A stretch of 64,000 nt of DNA from Marinobacter aromaticivorans (GCF_002806975.1 NZ_NIHD01000001.1:372001-436000); one strand, 5' to 3'; positions 42,845 through 51,767 are shown, counted from the first letter of the stretch. Numbers and translations: made by a program. The notes: generated from the sequence alone by a model not told the origin.

Positions 42845-43648
42845 ATGATTGATGATCTTGGTATCAAGGATGCCTTTGCCTCCATAACAGGGCAGGCGCT
42901 GCTTCAGGCTGCGCTCGTTATCGTGATCGCTTCACTGATCACCATAGCCATTCAGAAAACATTCCCGCGTATCGCCGAAAAGCTGGGTGGCAAGCCTCGC
43001 CTTTACCTGCTGGCCTCGGTGCCTCTGCTCCGGTTGCTGATTATCCTCGCTACGATTGTGGGTGTGGTTCCGATTCTGGTGGAGCCGTCTTTCGAAAATA
43101 TGGTGGCCATTTTCGGCGCTCTGGCTCTGGCCCTGGGTTTTGCGTTCAAGGATTACGCCAACAGTCTCATTGCCGGCATTGTTACCCTCTACGAAATGCC
43201 ATACCGGCCCGGCGACTGGATTGAAGTGGAAGGTCAATACGGTGTGGTGCGGGCCATAGGCGCGCGGGCTGCCGAGATTGTCACGCCCGATGATACGATT
43301 GTGATCATCCCCCACAACAAGCTTTGGAATTCCCTGATTGCCAACGGTAACGATGGTACCGACAACCTGATGTGTGTGGCAGATTTTCATCTGGAAGCGA
43401 ACCACGACGTCAGTCGGGTGCGGGAACTGCTTCGGGATGTTGCGTTTACCAGCCCGCGAACAAAAACGTGGCAACCGGTGCTGGTGATCGTGTTCAACAA
43501 GCCCTGGGGCATGCATTACCGATTGAAGGCTTACCCGTTTGATCCCAAAGAGCAGTTCCAGTTTATTTCCGAGCTCACGGCCCGGGGGTCGGCGGAACTG
43601 GCACGCCAGGGTGTGAAATTTGTTTCTGTGCCGGTTACCGTTGGCTGA
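42845..43648 (+). CDS. Small-conductance mechanosensitive channel, MscS family
   Basis: 267 residues. Three membrane segments: about 18-38, 55-78 and the pore helix about 82-110 (GALALALGFAFKDYANSLIAG), with the Gly/Ala packing of MscS TM3. The cytoplasmic beta domain starts at MPYRPGDWIEVEGQYGVVRAIGARAAEIVTPDD in type, followed by an alpha/beta C-terminus. It releases solutes on hypo-osmotic shock (family). Its AGGAG ribosome site overlaps the stop of the preceding gene, so the two are co-expressed, and a functional link is inferred. Confidence 0.93.
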   Translation: MIDDLGIKDAFASITGQALLQAALVIVIASLITIAIQKTFPRIAEKLGGKPRLYLLASVPLLRLLIILATIVGVVPILVEPSFENMVAIFGALALALGFAFKDYANSLIAGIVTLYEMPYRPGDWIEVEGQYGVVRAIGARAAEIVTPDDTIVIIPHNKLWNSLIANGNDGTDNLMCVADFHLEANHDVSRVRELLRDVAFTSPRTKTWQPVLVIVFNKPWGMHYRLKAYPFDPKEQFQFISELTARGSAELARQGVKFVSVPVTVG

Positions 43649-43668
43649 GCCGCGCACTTTGTGCTGCC

Positions 43669-43692
43669 GTAAAAAAGCCCCGCACGGCGGGG
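43669..43692 (-). terminator. Terminator between convergent mscS and DUF4168 genes
   Basis: AGCCCCGC / GCGGGGCT, 8-bp stem with a 3-nt loop (43674-43692). On the minus strand it is followed by six T residues, so it terminates the DUF4168 gene; it may also slow mscS transcripts. Confidence 0.88.
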
Positions 43693-43728
43693 CTAAACTG
43701 ACGAGCAGTTTTCCGGTTCTGACCGGCG

Positions 43729-44127
43729 TTACATCAACGCATCAATCCGGTTACGCACTTTCGGCTCGCTGCTGTAGGCAGTGGCTATGGCGTTGTAGGT
43801 CGGGATATCCATGCCCGAATCCTCAATCACCGATACCATCTCGTCGTTGGCTTCCATCTGAAGTTCCTGCGCTTTTTCCTGGGAATCAGCGGATTCAATC
43901 TTCTCGATATATTCTTCCCGCACCTCGGTGATGCCTTCCTGGGCCTTGATAAACTGCTTCAGTTCGGCGTCCGTGTAGTTGGTTTTCTGGGTGCCTGCTG
44001 CGGCGGGGTTGGAGTAGCCGCTGGACTCTCCGGTTGTTGCCGGGCTTTGCGGGTTTTGCTGGGCCAAAGCCGGGCCGGCCGTGAGCAGGGCAATAGAGGC
44101 GGTAAGGGATACAAGTAGCTTGTTCAT
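43729..44127 (-). CDS. DUF4168 periplasmic protein
   Basis: 132 residues from Met 44127 (MNKLLVSLTASIALL), with AGGAGA eight bases upstream; two earlier Met codons lie on or next to the ribosome site. The signal peptide ends PALAQ. The linker is Pro/Ser/Gly rich, followed by the DUF4168 helix pair: YTDAELKQFIKAQEGI, then MEANDEMVSVIEDSGMDIPTYNAIA. Soluble periplasmic protein; function unknown. Such proteins are widespread in marine proteobacteria. Confidence 0.88.
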   Translation of the reverse strand: MNKLLVSLTASIALLTAGPALAQQNPQSPATTGESSGYSNPAAAGTQKTNYTDAELKQFIKAQEGITEVREEYIEKIESADSQEKAQELQMEANDEMVSVIEDSGMDIPTYNAIATAYSSEPKVRNRIDALM

Positions 44128-44259
44128 AATCATCGTCTCCTGTTTCATTTTCGGTCACCAAGGACCCATCAAGCATCGTGCCAGAATTGAATATTTAATT
44201 TTTTGATTTAAAAACAACAACTTGAAATTTCACGCGGTTAATTTCCAGCAATGAAGCTT

Positions 44260-44295
44260 GTGGCGAAATGCCACATGTGGCAGAAATGTGTGGCA
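44260..44295. promoter_or_regulatory. Palindromic operator-like cluster before the two-component genes
   Basis: TGCCACATGTGGCA (44269-44282) is a perfect 14-bp palindrome. Further copies of the half site GTGGC lie at 44260-44264 and 44290-44294, spaced 17 and 13 bases. It ends about 20 bases before the histidine kinase start. It may be a site for the response regulator (autoregulation) or another dimeric regulator. Confidence 0.5.
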
Positions 44296-44315
44296 ATTAT
44301 GTCGGTGGAGACGCC

Positions 44316-45788
44316 ATGAAACCTTCCCTGAAAAGCGCTGGCCAGGTTTTCGGTTCGATACAGTTAACGCTGGTATTGAGCATTGTTGTGCCCTTGCTCG
44401 CGATCAGCGGCCTTGCCATCTATCTCGGGTTCGGCGCCGTCGAAAGAACCCTGAACAATCGCCTGCAGGAAGATCTGGAGCTGGTTGCCCGTGCCGCCAG
44501 CGGCCCGCTTTCCCGGGCGATGCAGGAGAATGACGAACTGGTGATCGGTGATTCGCTTAAATCGATCTTCCGGATTGGTCGTGTGTCGGGGGCGTCGGTT
44601 TTCGACAGGGAGGGAACCCGGATTGCCAGCCTCGGCCTTGCTGATACCAATGTGGATAACAGCGCCAGTGCCGAACAGGTCATCAGCAGCGGCGAGCTTG
44701 GCGGCGCCTTTCGCTGGGTAGACGGGCAATCCGTTTTTTCCCATTTTACGCCCCTGGTGGCCGACGACGGCCGCATACAGGGGTTGCTCCAGATAACCCG
44801 CAGGCGCAGCGACTTTCACGAATTACTGGCTTCCAGCCGTCTGTGGGCGGTGTCTCTATGGTCGGCGGTTGCGGTAACCATCATTCTGGTGGTTGTGCTC
44901 GGGCACTACGGCGCTGTCGGGCGTCATGTGAGCCGGCTGCTGAGTACCATGGAAGGACTGGCCCCGGGCAACTGGCGGCTTGATGCGCAGCCGTCCGGCC
45001 CCCGAGAGTTGCGGCAGATATACGGCGGCGTGCGGGATATGGGCGAGCGTATGGCCCGGGCCGAGGAGGAAATACAGCAGCGCATGGCCCGGGAACGCCA
45101 GCTTGCCGAGCGCCTGGAATACCAGGAGAAAATTGCCATGATCGGGCGCGTGGCCGGCGGTGTTGCCCACGAACTGGGCGCGCCTCTGAATGTGATTCAG
45201 GGGCGCGCCGATATTCTGGCACGTCACGAGCTCACCGGTGAACAACGCCGGCAACTCGATGATATCGGCTACCAGGTAGGGCGGATGACCACCATTATTC
45301 AGCAATTGCTCGATTGCTTCCGTCATGTGCCGGATTCAAGAAGACCGGTACGCCTTGATACCGTTCTCGGGCATGTCCTGGATCGTGCCGGTGAGGATGA
45401 AAAATGCCGTGGCAAGCGACTGCGTGGCAGAGGTCTTGAAGTGGACGCCAGGGTGAACGCGGAACCTGTCAGGCTGGAGCTGGCCTGTCTGAACGTGGTG
45501 CGCAATGCGTGCCAGGCAGCCCGCTCCGAGGTTGTTTTATCGCTGCACCGTAAGCCTGGCGAGTGGGAGGTTCGTGTGGACGACGATGGCCCGGGCATAG
45601 CAGCGGAAAACCGGGAAGCTGTTTTTGAGCCCTTTTACAGTACCCGGGCGGCGGGCGAAGGTACAGGGTTGGGGCTGGCGGTTGTGAGCAGCGTACTCAA
45701 AGAGCACGGTGGCCGGATTGAGGTCGCAAGCAATGAAGCAGGGGGGTGCAGGATGAGCCTGTTCTGGCCGGTGGAGTCAGCAATATGA
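44316..45788 (+). CDS. Membrane sensor histidine kinase (NtrB/DctB-like)
   Basis: 490 residues from Met 44316 (MKPSLKSAGQVFG) after GGAG. Two membrane segments (about 14-38 and 180-200) enclose a periplasmic sensor domain of about 140 residues. A HAMP-like linker and a coiled coil (ERMARAEEEIQQRMARERQ) lead to the H-box GGVAHELGAPLNVIQGRA. ATPase motifs: N-box NVVRNACQAA, DDDGPGI and GEGTGLGLAVV. HELGAPLN is the usual HELNQPL/HELGTPLN type for partners of sigma54 regulators. Overlaps the regulator gene by four bases (ATGA). Signal unknown. Confidence 0.93.
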   Translation: MKPSLKSAGQVFGSIQLTLVLSIVVPLLAISGLAIYLGFGAVERTLNNRLQEDLELVARAASGPLSRAMQENDELVIGDSLKSIFRIGRVSGASVFDREGTRIASLGLADTNVDNSASAEQVISSGELGGAFRWVDGQSVFSHFTPLVADDGRIQGLLQITRRRSDFHELLASSRLWAVSLWSAVAVTIILVVVLGHYGAVGRHVSRLLSTMEGLAPGNWRLDAQPSGPRELRQIYGGVRDMGERMARAEEEIQQRMARERQLAERLEYQEKIAMIGRVAGGVAHELGAPLNVIQGRADILARHELTGEQRRQLDDIGYQVGRMTTIIQQLLDCFRHVPDSRRPVRLDTVLGHVLDRAGEDEKCRGKRLRGRGLEVDARVNAEPVRLELACLNVVRNACQAARSEVVLSLHRKPGEWEVRVDDDGPGIAAENREAVFEPFYSTRAAGEGTGLGLAVVSSVLKEHGGRIEVASNEAGGCRMSLFWPVESAI

Positions 45789-47218
45789 GTGAACACAGGG
45801 CAAAAATTCTGCTGCTGGAAGACGACGCCAGCCTGGGTATGCTGTTGAGCGAGGAGCTTGAACTGGATGGCTACCGGGTAAGCCATGCTGCAACGGTGAA
45901 AGAAGGCTGCCGATTGCTCGCCGCAGAATCGCCGGATCTGGTTGTTTCGGATCTGCGCCTGCCAGATGGTGACGGGCTGGAGCTTCTCAAGGCCGCTCAG
46001 ACCGATGGCCGCAGTCTGCCGTTTATCGTGATTACAGCGTTCGGAACAGTTGATCAGGCCGTTGATGCTCTGAAAGCCGGCGCGGATGATTTTCTAACCA
46101 AGCCCTTATCCACGGACCACCTGCGCCTGAAAATACGCCGGTTGCTGGCGCAGGCGGACCTCACACGGCAACTGGAGCAGTTTCTTGCCCATAACGGGAC
46201 TGATGAGTCCCTTGGCCTGATTGGCGAACATGAGACCATGGTTCGGCTCAGGTCTGAAATCCGCCAGATTGCCCGCAGTGAAGCGGCGGTACTGATTTGT
46301 GGAGAAAGCGGAACCGGTAAAGAGCTGGTTGCGAGGGCAATTCATCGGGCCAGTGGGAGAAGCTCCAAACCCTTTGTGGCGGTCAATTGTGCCGGCATTC
46401 CAGGGGAGCTTATGGAAAGTGAGTTTTTCGGCCACGAGGCGGGTGCCTTTACCGGAGCACGCCAGGCGCGCAAAGGCCTGTTCACGGAAGCTCATGGCGG
46501 CACACTGTTGCTGGATGAAATCGGGGAAATGCCCCTGGCCCTGCAGGCCAAGCTGCTGAGAGTGTTGCAGGAAGGCATGGTCAAACCCGTTGGCTCTGAT
46601 CGCGAAGAACCGGTGGACGTGCGGATTCTGGCGGCAACCCATGTGGATCTTCTCAAAGCTGTGCGTGAGGGAAGCTTCCGGGAAGACCTTTACTACCGGC
46701 TGGAAACCCTGAGTCTTCGCGTTCCCCCACTCCGGGAGCGGGGGGACGATGTGGATCTGCTTGCCATGCACTTCCTGAGGGAGGCCGCCAGGCGGCATCA
46801 ACGGGGATTCATGAAGCTCAGTGAGGTGAGTTCCCGTATCCTGGCAGACTATCCGTTTCCCGGAAATGTCCGTGAACTCTCCAGCGCAATTGAGAGAGCG
46901 GTCACCTTTTGTGACGGGGATACGATCCAGCCTGAGCATCTGCCGGAACGCATTCGCAAACGTCAGGGCGGTGCGGCTGCAACGCAAACCCCGGTTTCTG
47001 ATGCCAGCATCTCTGAATGGCCGACACTTGAAACCCTGCAGCAGGACTATGTACGCGCCGTGATGCAGGCGGCGAACGGGAACAAGCGCCGGGCTGCCCA
47101 GATTCTGGGTATTAACCGGAGAACCCTGTACCGGTGGCTGGCAGCGGGGGAGCCGGCCAGTGAACGCCATGATGAAGACAGCTCCGGTTCAGGAGCGGTC
47201 CAGGGAGATTCGCCGTGA
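45785..47218 (+). CDS. Sigma54-dependent response regulator (NtrC family)
   Basis: 477 residues from Met 45785 ([18 protein letters not shown]). Receiver domain with acidic pair EDD, phospho-Asp in [13 protein letters not shown] and Lys in LTKPLS; the central AAA+ domain has GESGTGKE (Walker A), GAFTGAR (sigma54 contact) and [12 protein letters not shown] (Walker B); the C-terminal Fis-type helix-turn-helix is [18 protein letters not shown]. It activates sigma54 promoters when phosphorylated by the upstream kinase. Starts within the kinase stop and its stop overlaps the next gene start (GTGA), so the three genes are one operon. Confidence 0.95.
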   Translation: MSEHRAKILLLEDDASLGMLLSEELELDGYRVSHAATVKEGCRLLAAESPDLVVSDLRLPDGDGLELLKAAQTDGRSLPFIVITAFGTVDQAVDALKAGADDFLTKPLSTDHLRLKIRRLLAQADLTRQLEQFLAHNGTDESLGLIGEHETMVRLRSEIRQIARSEAAVLICGESGTGKELVARAIHRASGRSSKPFVAVNCAGIPGELMESEFFGHEAGAFTGARQARKGLFTEAHGGTLLLDEIGEMPLALQAKLLRVLQEGMVKPVGSDREEPVDVRILAATHVDLLKAVREGSFREDLYYRLETLSLRVPPLRERGDDVDLLAMHFLREAARRHQRGFMKLSEVSSRILADYPFPGNVRELSSAIERAVTFCDGDTIQPEHLPERIRKRQGGAAATQTPVSDASISEWPTLETLQQDYVRAVMQAANGNKRRAAQILGINRRTLYRWLAAGEPASERHDEDSSGSGAVQGDSP

Positions 47219-48123
47219 CCAATCAGAAAACCGCCATGTTATACGGGCTGGGCACGGTGTTGCTCTGGTCCACGGTTGCAACGGCTTTCAAACTGGCGCT
47301 TGCCGATCTGGCGCCGGTGCAGATGCTGCTGGTTGCCTGTGCCTCATCAGTGCTGGTTATGGCCACTATCCTGATGCTGCAGAAGCGCTGGCATCTGGTG
47401 TTTTCATTGAGTAAAAAGCAGTATATTCAGTCATTTGGCATGGGGCTGATCAACCCCTGCCTGTATTACTTTTTTCTGTTTGGTGCCTTTGACCGGTTGC
47501 CGGCCCAGGAGGCACAGCCGCTGAATTACACCTGGGCATTGGTTCTGGCTTATCTGTCGGTGCCTTTTCTCGGGCACCGGTTGCGCAAGCTGGATATCCT
47601 GGCGGGGTTGGTGTGCTATGCGGGGGTAGTGGTGATTGCCACCCGGGGCGCCGTTACCACGCTGAGTTTTTCAGACCCCCTGGGTGTGGGCCTGGCTATT
47701 GCCAGCACGCTGGTGTGGGCCTCGTACTGGATCATTGCAACCCGCGACACACGGGATCCTGTGGTAGGGCTGTTCCTGAATTTTCTGTTTGGTCTGCCGG
47801 TTATTGCGCTGATTTGCTGGTGGACAGAGGGGCTGGCCCTGCCGGTAACCGGTTCGCTGCTTGCAGCGGTATACGTGGGCACCTTCGAGATGGGGATCGC
47901 CTTCGTGCTCTGGTCTTATGCCATGAAAAAAGCCGAAAACACCTCCAGGGTAAGCAATCTCATTTTTATTTCTCCCTTCCTGTCCCTGGTATTTATCTAC
48001 TTTATTCTCGGGGAGCAGATCCTGCCGTCAACCTACGTCGGCCTGGTGCTCATTATGGCGGGGCTTTGGCTACAGCAGAAAAAAGTGAAAGAACGTGAGC
48101 GAGGGCTCGCCAGTGGCCAGTGA
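47215..48123 (+). CDS. EamA/DMT-family transporter
   Basis: 302 residues, GTG start overlapping the regulator stop by four bases, AGGGAG upstream. Ten hydrophobic segments in two EamA repeats: first [20 protein letters not shown], second [20 protein letters not shown]. Family members export or import metabolites such as amino acids; the substrate here is unknown. Its coupling to the two-component system suggests it is a target or a partner. Confidence 0.9.
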   Translation: MTNQKTAMLYGLGTVLLWSTVATAFKLALADLAPVQMLLVACASSVLVMATILMLQKRWHLVFSLSKKQYIQSFGMGLINPCLYYFFLFGAFDRLPAQEAQPLNYTWALVLAYLSVPFLGHRLRKLDILAGLVCYAGVVVIATRGAVTTLSFSDPLGVGLAIASTLVWASYWIIATRDTRDPVVGLFLNFLFGLPVIALICWWTEGLALPVTGSLLAAVYVGTFEMGIAFVLWSYAMKKAENTSRVSNLIFISPFLSLVFIYFILGEQILPSTYVGLVLIMAGLWLQQKKVKERERGLASGQ

Positions 48124-48391
48124 CTGGTTCGTGTACATGGTTCGTACTGCCAACGGCGCCCTTTATACCGGCATCAGCACCGACGTACCCCGCCGCTTTG
48201 CCGAGCATCAGGCCGGCGCCCCGAAAGGAGCGCGCAGCCTGCGGGGCAAAGGTCCGCTGGAACTGGTATTCAGTTCGCCGGCGGGTAATCGCAGCCAGGC
48301 GTCACGCCTGGAATGGCATATCAAGCAGTGGCCAAGGCAACGTAAGGAAGCACTGGTACTTGGCAAGCTCAGCCTGCCAGATGCGCTCTGA
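48113..48391 (+). CDS. GIY-YIG nuclease-superfamily protein (YhbQ-like)
   Basis: 92 residues from GTG 48113 (encoding [15 protein letters not shown]), with GAGGG seven bases upstream; a further GTG at 48095 lies before that ribosome site. Motif [17 protein letters not shown] is the GIY-YIG core, followed by [12 protein letters not shown] and LEWHIKQWP with the conserved Glu-Trp-Lys type segment. YhbQ-like proteins are proposed DNA-repair nucleases. The start overlaps the EamA gene by 11 bases and the 3' end overlaps the convergent hydrolase by 23 bases. Confidence 0.9.
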   Translation: MASDWFVYMVRTANGALYTGISTDVPRRFAEHQAGAPKGARSLRGKGPLELVFSSPAGNRSQASRLEWHIKQWPRQRKEALVLGKLSLPDAL

Positions 48392-49262
48392 TATGTTCGC
48401 CCGCGGTTTTCACAGCGGCGGTGGCTCTGTCCAGTTGCCCGGCGTGCACCTGAAACACGTGCCAAAGGCTGTTGAATACTTCAAGCTGCGTTTCGACGCC
48501 CGCTTTGCGGGCCGCGTCTGCGAGTCGCTCGGCATCGTTGAGCAGAATCTCCTGGCTTCCAACCTGAATCAGTAAGGGCGGCAGGCTTTCAAAATTCCCG
48601 AAAACGGGAGAAAGCAGAGGGTTTTGCAGGGGTTCCTGGCGGGCATAGAGTTTGGCGGCTTTTGCTGTCCATCGAGCCTGTAACACGGGTTCGCACTCCG
48701 GTGAGTACAGAGCTTCCTGGGTAAGATCGGCCCAGGGTGAAAAAACTGTAAGGGACGCGGGCAGAGGTTGGTTGCTGTCACGCAGGCGCATCGCAAGTGC
48801 AACCGCGAGGCCGCCGCCGGCAGAATCTCCGGCAACGGCGATTTGTTCGGATGCAAAACCTTCATCAATCAGAGCGTTCCAGGTGGCTTCTGCATCATCC
48901 AGAGCCGCCGGGAATGGATGCTCCGGCGCAAGGCGGTAGTCCGGCGTAACCACCAGGCAGCCACTGGCTTTTGCCAGATGCCCGGTAAGGCCTTTGTGAG
49001 TGGCTGCTGAGCCGATGATGTAGCCACCACCGTGCAGATACAGCAGCGCGCCGCGTGAGGTCTGGCCCCAGGAACTTCTGATAACCGGGATGCCAGCCAG
49101 CGTGTCTGCCTGAAAACGGCAGCCCCGGGGCGGGACCGAGCTCCGGTAGGCCTGGCTTATCAATGTACGTTGAATGGGAACCGGTATCGCCGGATGAAGC
49201 ACCGGCCTCACCAGGCGATTCATGGTCTGGCGCAGTCCGGTTTCAAGAAGATGTTGCAACAT
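48369..49262 (-). CDS. Alpha/beta hydrolase, hormone-sensitive-lipase-type esterase
   Basis: 297 residues. [13 protein letters not shown] is the oxyanion motif of the HSL group; [13 protein letters not shown] holds the nucleophile Ser; [15 protein letters not shown] holds the acid Asp, and [11 protein letters not shown] the His. Probably hydrolyses short- to medium-chain esters in the cytoplasm. The ATG sits inside a 16-bp palindrome (49249-49264) and no good ribosome site precedes it; Met14 (49223) is an alternative start. Confidence 0.92.
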   Translation of the reverse strand: MLQHLLETGLRQTMNRLVRPVLHPAIPVPIQRTLISQAYRSSVPPRGCRFQADTLAGIPVIRSSWGQTSRGALLYLHGGGYIIGSAATHKGLTGHLAKASGCLVVTPDYRLAPEHPFPAALDDAEATWNALIDEGFASEQIAVAGDSAGGGLAVALAMRLRDSNQPLPASLTVFSPWADLTQEALYSPECEPVLQARWTAKAAKLYARQEPLQNPLLSPVFGNFESLPPLLIQVGSQEILLNDAERLADAARKAGVETQLEVFNSLWHVFQVHAGQLDRATAAVKTAGEHIRAHLAG

Positions 49263-49264
49263 CT
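49249..49264. repeat. 16-bp perfect palindrome at the esterase start codon
   Basis: AGATGTTGCAACATCT is self-complementary and includes the annotated ATG. It could be an operator just past the promoter, or an RNA hairpin over the start codon, or it may mean that translation starts at the next Met. Confidence 0.5.
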
Positions 49265-49341
49265 GTGTTATGCCCCCGCTATGGGTTAGGATTGTGCATC
49301 ATAATTCGTATTATCTATTCATGACAGGCGTTTAACTCTAC

Positions 49342-50358
49342 GTGTACTGGAAAACAGATACCATAGAAATACCAGACTGGGATCGCGGATCGTTGCTGGA
49401 GCGGCTTGAGCCCTTTGACCCGGGCGGCCGGGAAAAGCTGAGTGATGAGATGGAGGCATACTGCCGGTTTTATGGCCTTGATCTTTGGGTGGAGCACCCG
49501 GAGGTTACCTACCATCAGGGTTACGTAACGGCAGGCGAGCATCAGGTTATGGTGCATTATTTCCGGTTGCCGGAGCAGCAGGGCGCCCGGGGTACTGTGT
49601 TCATCATGCATGGCTATTTTGATCACGTGGGCCTGTACAGCCAGTTGATTGACCGCTGCCTCGGTGCCGGCTTCGACGTGTTGGCCTACGATCAGCCGGG
49701 GCATGGGCTGTCCAGCGGGACACCTGCCGCCATCGGCAGCTTTCTGGAATATCAGGGGGTGTTATCGCAGGTTCTGGCGCACGTTGGTGAAAAAATCCGC
49801 AGTCCCTGGTTCGCAGTGGGTCAGAGTACCGGAGCTGCCATACTGATCGACTACCTGCTCTCAAACCACCACACACAGGAAACCTCGGAGTTCCGTGAAG
49901 TGGTGTTGCTGGCGCCACTGGTACGGCCGGCAGGCTGGCTTGGAGCCAGGATGTTGCACACTCTGGCGAAGCCGTTCCTTACCCGGTGGCAGCGCGTGTT
50001 TTCCGCCAACAGCGGCAACACCCGGTTTTTACGCTTTCTCCGGGACCACGATCCGCTGCAGGCGCGGGCGGTGCATGTGGATTGGGTAAGTGCGCTGCGC
50101 ACCTGGGTGCCGCACATTGAATCTGCACGCCCTGTGGACTTTCCGGTAACGGTGATTCAGGGCGAAAAGGACCAGACGGTGGACTGGCAGCACAACCTGA
50201 GAATTATCCGCAACAAGTTTGCCCAGGTGGAGGAAGTGAAAATCGCCGACGGGCGGCACCATCTGGTAAACGAAGCCAAGGATTTACAGGCAACGGTTTT
50301 CAATACCATTATTGATACGTTTGAACATTCATCGGCAAACGCCTCCGCAAACCCCTGA
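49342..50358 (+). CDS. Alpha/beta hydrolase, monoacylglycerol-lipase/lysophospholipase type
   Basis: 338 residues with a GTG start; the ribosome site is poor, so the start is uncertain. About 70 N-terminal residues precede the core. TVFIMHGYFDHVGLYSQ is the oxyanion-loop HG motif, VLAYDQPGHGLSSG a typical strand-loop, VGQSTGAAILIDYL holds the nucleophile Ser (GQSTG), QGEKDQTVDW the acid Asp and GRHHLVNE the His. Likely acts on lipid esters in the cytoplasm or at the inner membrane. Divergent from the HSL-type esterase. Confidence 0.9.
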   Translation: MYWKTDTIEIPDWDRGSLLERLEPFDPGGREKLSDEMEAYCRFYGLDLWVEHPEVTYHQGYVTAGEHQVMVHYFRLPEQQGARGTVFIMHGYFDHVGLYSQLIDRCLGAGFDVLAYDQPGHGLSSGTPAAIGSFLEYQGVLSQVLAHVGEKIRSPWFAVGQSTGAAILIDYLLSNHHTQETSEFREVVLLAPLVRPAGWLGARMLHTLAKPFLTRWQRVFSANSGNTRFLRFLRDHDPLQARAVHVDWVSALRTWVPHIESARPVDFPVTVIQGEKDQTVDWQHNLRIIRNKFAQVEEVKIADGRHHLVNEAKDLQATVFNTIIDTFEHSSANASANP

Positions 50359-50437
50359 AGCCGTGATGAGGGCGCCGGGAGTTTGCTAGCCCGGAGTTGA
50401 AAGGCGTTTGCAATACAACCAGCCACGGGAGAATGCA

Positions 50438-51094
50438 GTGAAGAAAACAATGCTTGCCTTAGCAGTGACGACCATGGGCCTTGCCGGTTGCATGACCTAT
50501 GACCCCTATACAGGCCAGGAGAAAACTTCCAGTGCCACCAAAGGCAGTATCATTGGTGCCGTTGGCGGTGCTGCTGTAGGCGCGGCAACCTCCAGCAAGA
50601 GTGATCGCGGTAAGGGCGCACTCATTGGTGCAGCAAGCGGCGCAGCCGTAGGCGGCGGCATTGGTTATTACATGGACAGGCAAGAGGCCATGCTGAGGCA
50701 GAAGCTGGAGGGCTCCGGTGTCCGGGTGGTTCGCAATGGTGATGAGATAGAACTCATCATGCCCGGAAATATCACCTTTGATCTGAACCAGACCACAATC
50801 AGGCCGGGATTTACCGATACGCTGGAATCGGTCGCGCTGGTACTGAAAGAATTTGACAAAACTATCATCCAGATTGAAGGCCATACCGACAGCTCCGGCT
50901 CCGACAGTTACAATCAGCTGTTGAGTGAACGCCGTGCTGGCTCGGTTCGGGATTTCCTGCTTAACCAGGGCATTGAACCCAGACGCACGCGCGCAGTCGG
51001 CTACGGTGAGCGCTACCCCATAGCTTCGAACGACACCCCGGGTGGTCGGGAACAGAACCGCCGGGTTGAACTTACTCTGGTGCCAACCCAGTAA
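50438..51094 (+). CDS. OmpA-family lipoprotein with glycine-zipper segment (YiaD-like)
   Basis: 218 residues from GTG 50438 (encoding MKKTMLALAVTTMG), chosen because GGGAGA lies five bases upstream; the ATG at 50408 has none. Lipobox LAGC. Two glycine-zipper stretches (IIGAVGGAAVGAA; LIGAASGAAVGGGIGYYMD) are followed by an OmpA C-terminal domain with NITFDLNQTTIRPG, IEGHTDSSGSDSYNQLLSERRA and GREQNRRVEL, the peptidoglycan-binding motifs. Anchored in the outer membrane and tethering it to the wall. Confidence 0.93.
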   Translation: MKKTMLALAVTTMGLAGCMTYDPYTGQEKTSSATKGSIIGAVGGAAVGAATSSKSDRGKGALIGAASGAAVGGGIGYYMDRQEAMLRQKLEGSGVRVVRNGDEIELIMPGNITFDLNQTTIRPGFTDTLESVALVLKEFDKTIIQIEGHTDSSGSDSYNQLLSERRAGSVRDFLLNQGIEPRRTRAVGYGERYPIASNDTPGGREQNRRVELTLVPTQ

Positions 51095-51128
51095 GCGGTC
51101 CTTCTAAGACTGCCTGGTTTTAGCGGGC

Positions 51129-51166
51129 AAAAAAGAAGCCCCGCGATCCTCAGATGGCGGGGCTTC
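51129..51166 (-). terminator. Bidirectional terminator between OmpA-type and coiled-coil genes
   Basis: GAAGCCCCGC / GCGGGGCTTC, 10-bp stem with a 12-nt loop (51135-51166). On the minus strand TTTTTT follows a single C-free step (TTCTTTTTT), a good terminator for the coiled-coil gene; it also follows the OmpA-type gene. Confidence 0.85.
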
Positions 51167-51177
51167 CTGGCTCTGTA

Positions 51178-51501
51178 TCATTGGCTGGTTTGGTCGTTGC
51201 TGCTTGATTGGCCGGTTTTGTCGTTGCTGCCGGACAGCCAACTGTCGATCTGGTCTTTCATGTCCGAGAGCCTGTCCTCACCCGCCTCACGGATATCGGC
51301 GAGTTTGCTGGTGGCCGCGTCAATATTGCTTTCCAGAGCCTGGATTTTTTCGGAAAACTGTTTCTGAATCTCGGCTTCGGCCTGTTCATCTTTAGCTTCA
51401 GCCTTGCGGGTTTCTGCATCCTGCTTCAGTTTGTCCACCTGCTCGCGCCAGGCTTCGGTCTGAGTTTCAAGCTTCTTCTGCAATGAATCTTTCAGCGACA
51501 T
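51178..51501 (-). CDS. Small coiled-coil protein, unknown function
   Basis: 107 residues, start with AGAAGGAGA upstream. No signal peptide. Residues about 5-85 are a charged helix with heptad pattern (LQKKLETQTEAWREQVDKLK; FSEKIQALESNIDAATSKL), then a Ser/Asn/Gln tail (DKTGQSSSNDQTSQ). Resembles small stress-type coiled-coil proteins but no family is recognised. A long inverted repeat lies about 100 bases upstream. Confidence 0.8.
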   Translation of the reverse strand: MSLKDSLQKKLETQTEAWREQVDKLKQDAETRKAEAKDEQAEAEIQKQFSEKIQALESNIDAATSKLADIREAGEDRLSDMKDQIDSWLSGSNDKTGQSSSNDQTSQ

Positions 51502-51603
51502 AAATCTCTCCTTCTGATGGTACTCAATGGTTGATCTATCTGCACTGATGATAGCAGTTGATCATGCTTCGATATTGACTGTACTCATCTGGTCAGGGAA
51601 TGG

Positions 51604-51649
51604 GTGTGACCGGCCAAACCAGATTAACGTAAAGTTGGCCGTGTCACAC
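51604..51649. repeat. Imperfect inverted repeat upstream of the coiled-coil gene
   Basis: GTGTGACCGGCCAA (51604-51617) pairs with TTGGCCGTGTCACAC (51635-51649) with a single bulged base and a 17-nt loop. It is between the serA terminator and the coiled-coil gene, 100 bases before its start. It could be a two-site operator or a leader hairpin. Confidence 0.55.
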
Positions 51650-51720
51650 TTACTAACTGGAACCGCGAGAGGTTTATATCAAGGCTGAAAAAATTAACAT
51701 TCTTTAGTGTGCCGGCAGGC

Positions 51721-51750
51721 AAAAAAAACCGGAGCACAAGGCTCCGGTTT
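51721..51750 (-). terminator. Rho-independent terminator of serA
   Basis: AAACCGGAGC / GCTCCGGTTT with a 5-nt loop, then a run of T on the minus strand (eight in all counting the stem end). It starts 18 bases past the serA stop. Confidence 0.92.
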
Positions 51751-51767
51751 GTCGGGGCTGGCAGTGC

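Noticed and set aside
44277..44295. Sigma54 -24/-12 promoter in the TGTGGCA repeats
   Set aside because: The GG and GC dinucleotides are not 12 bases apart, so the core rule is not met.
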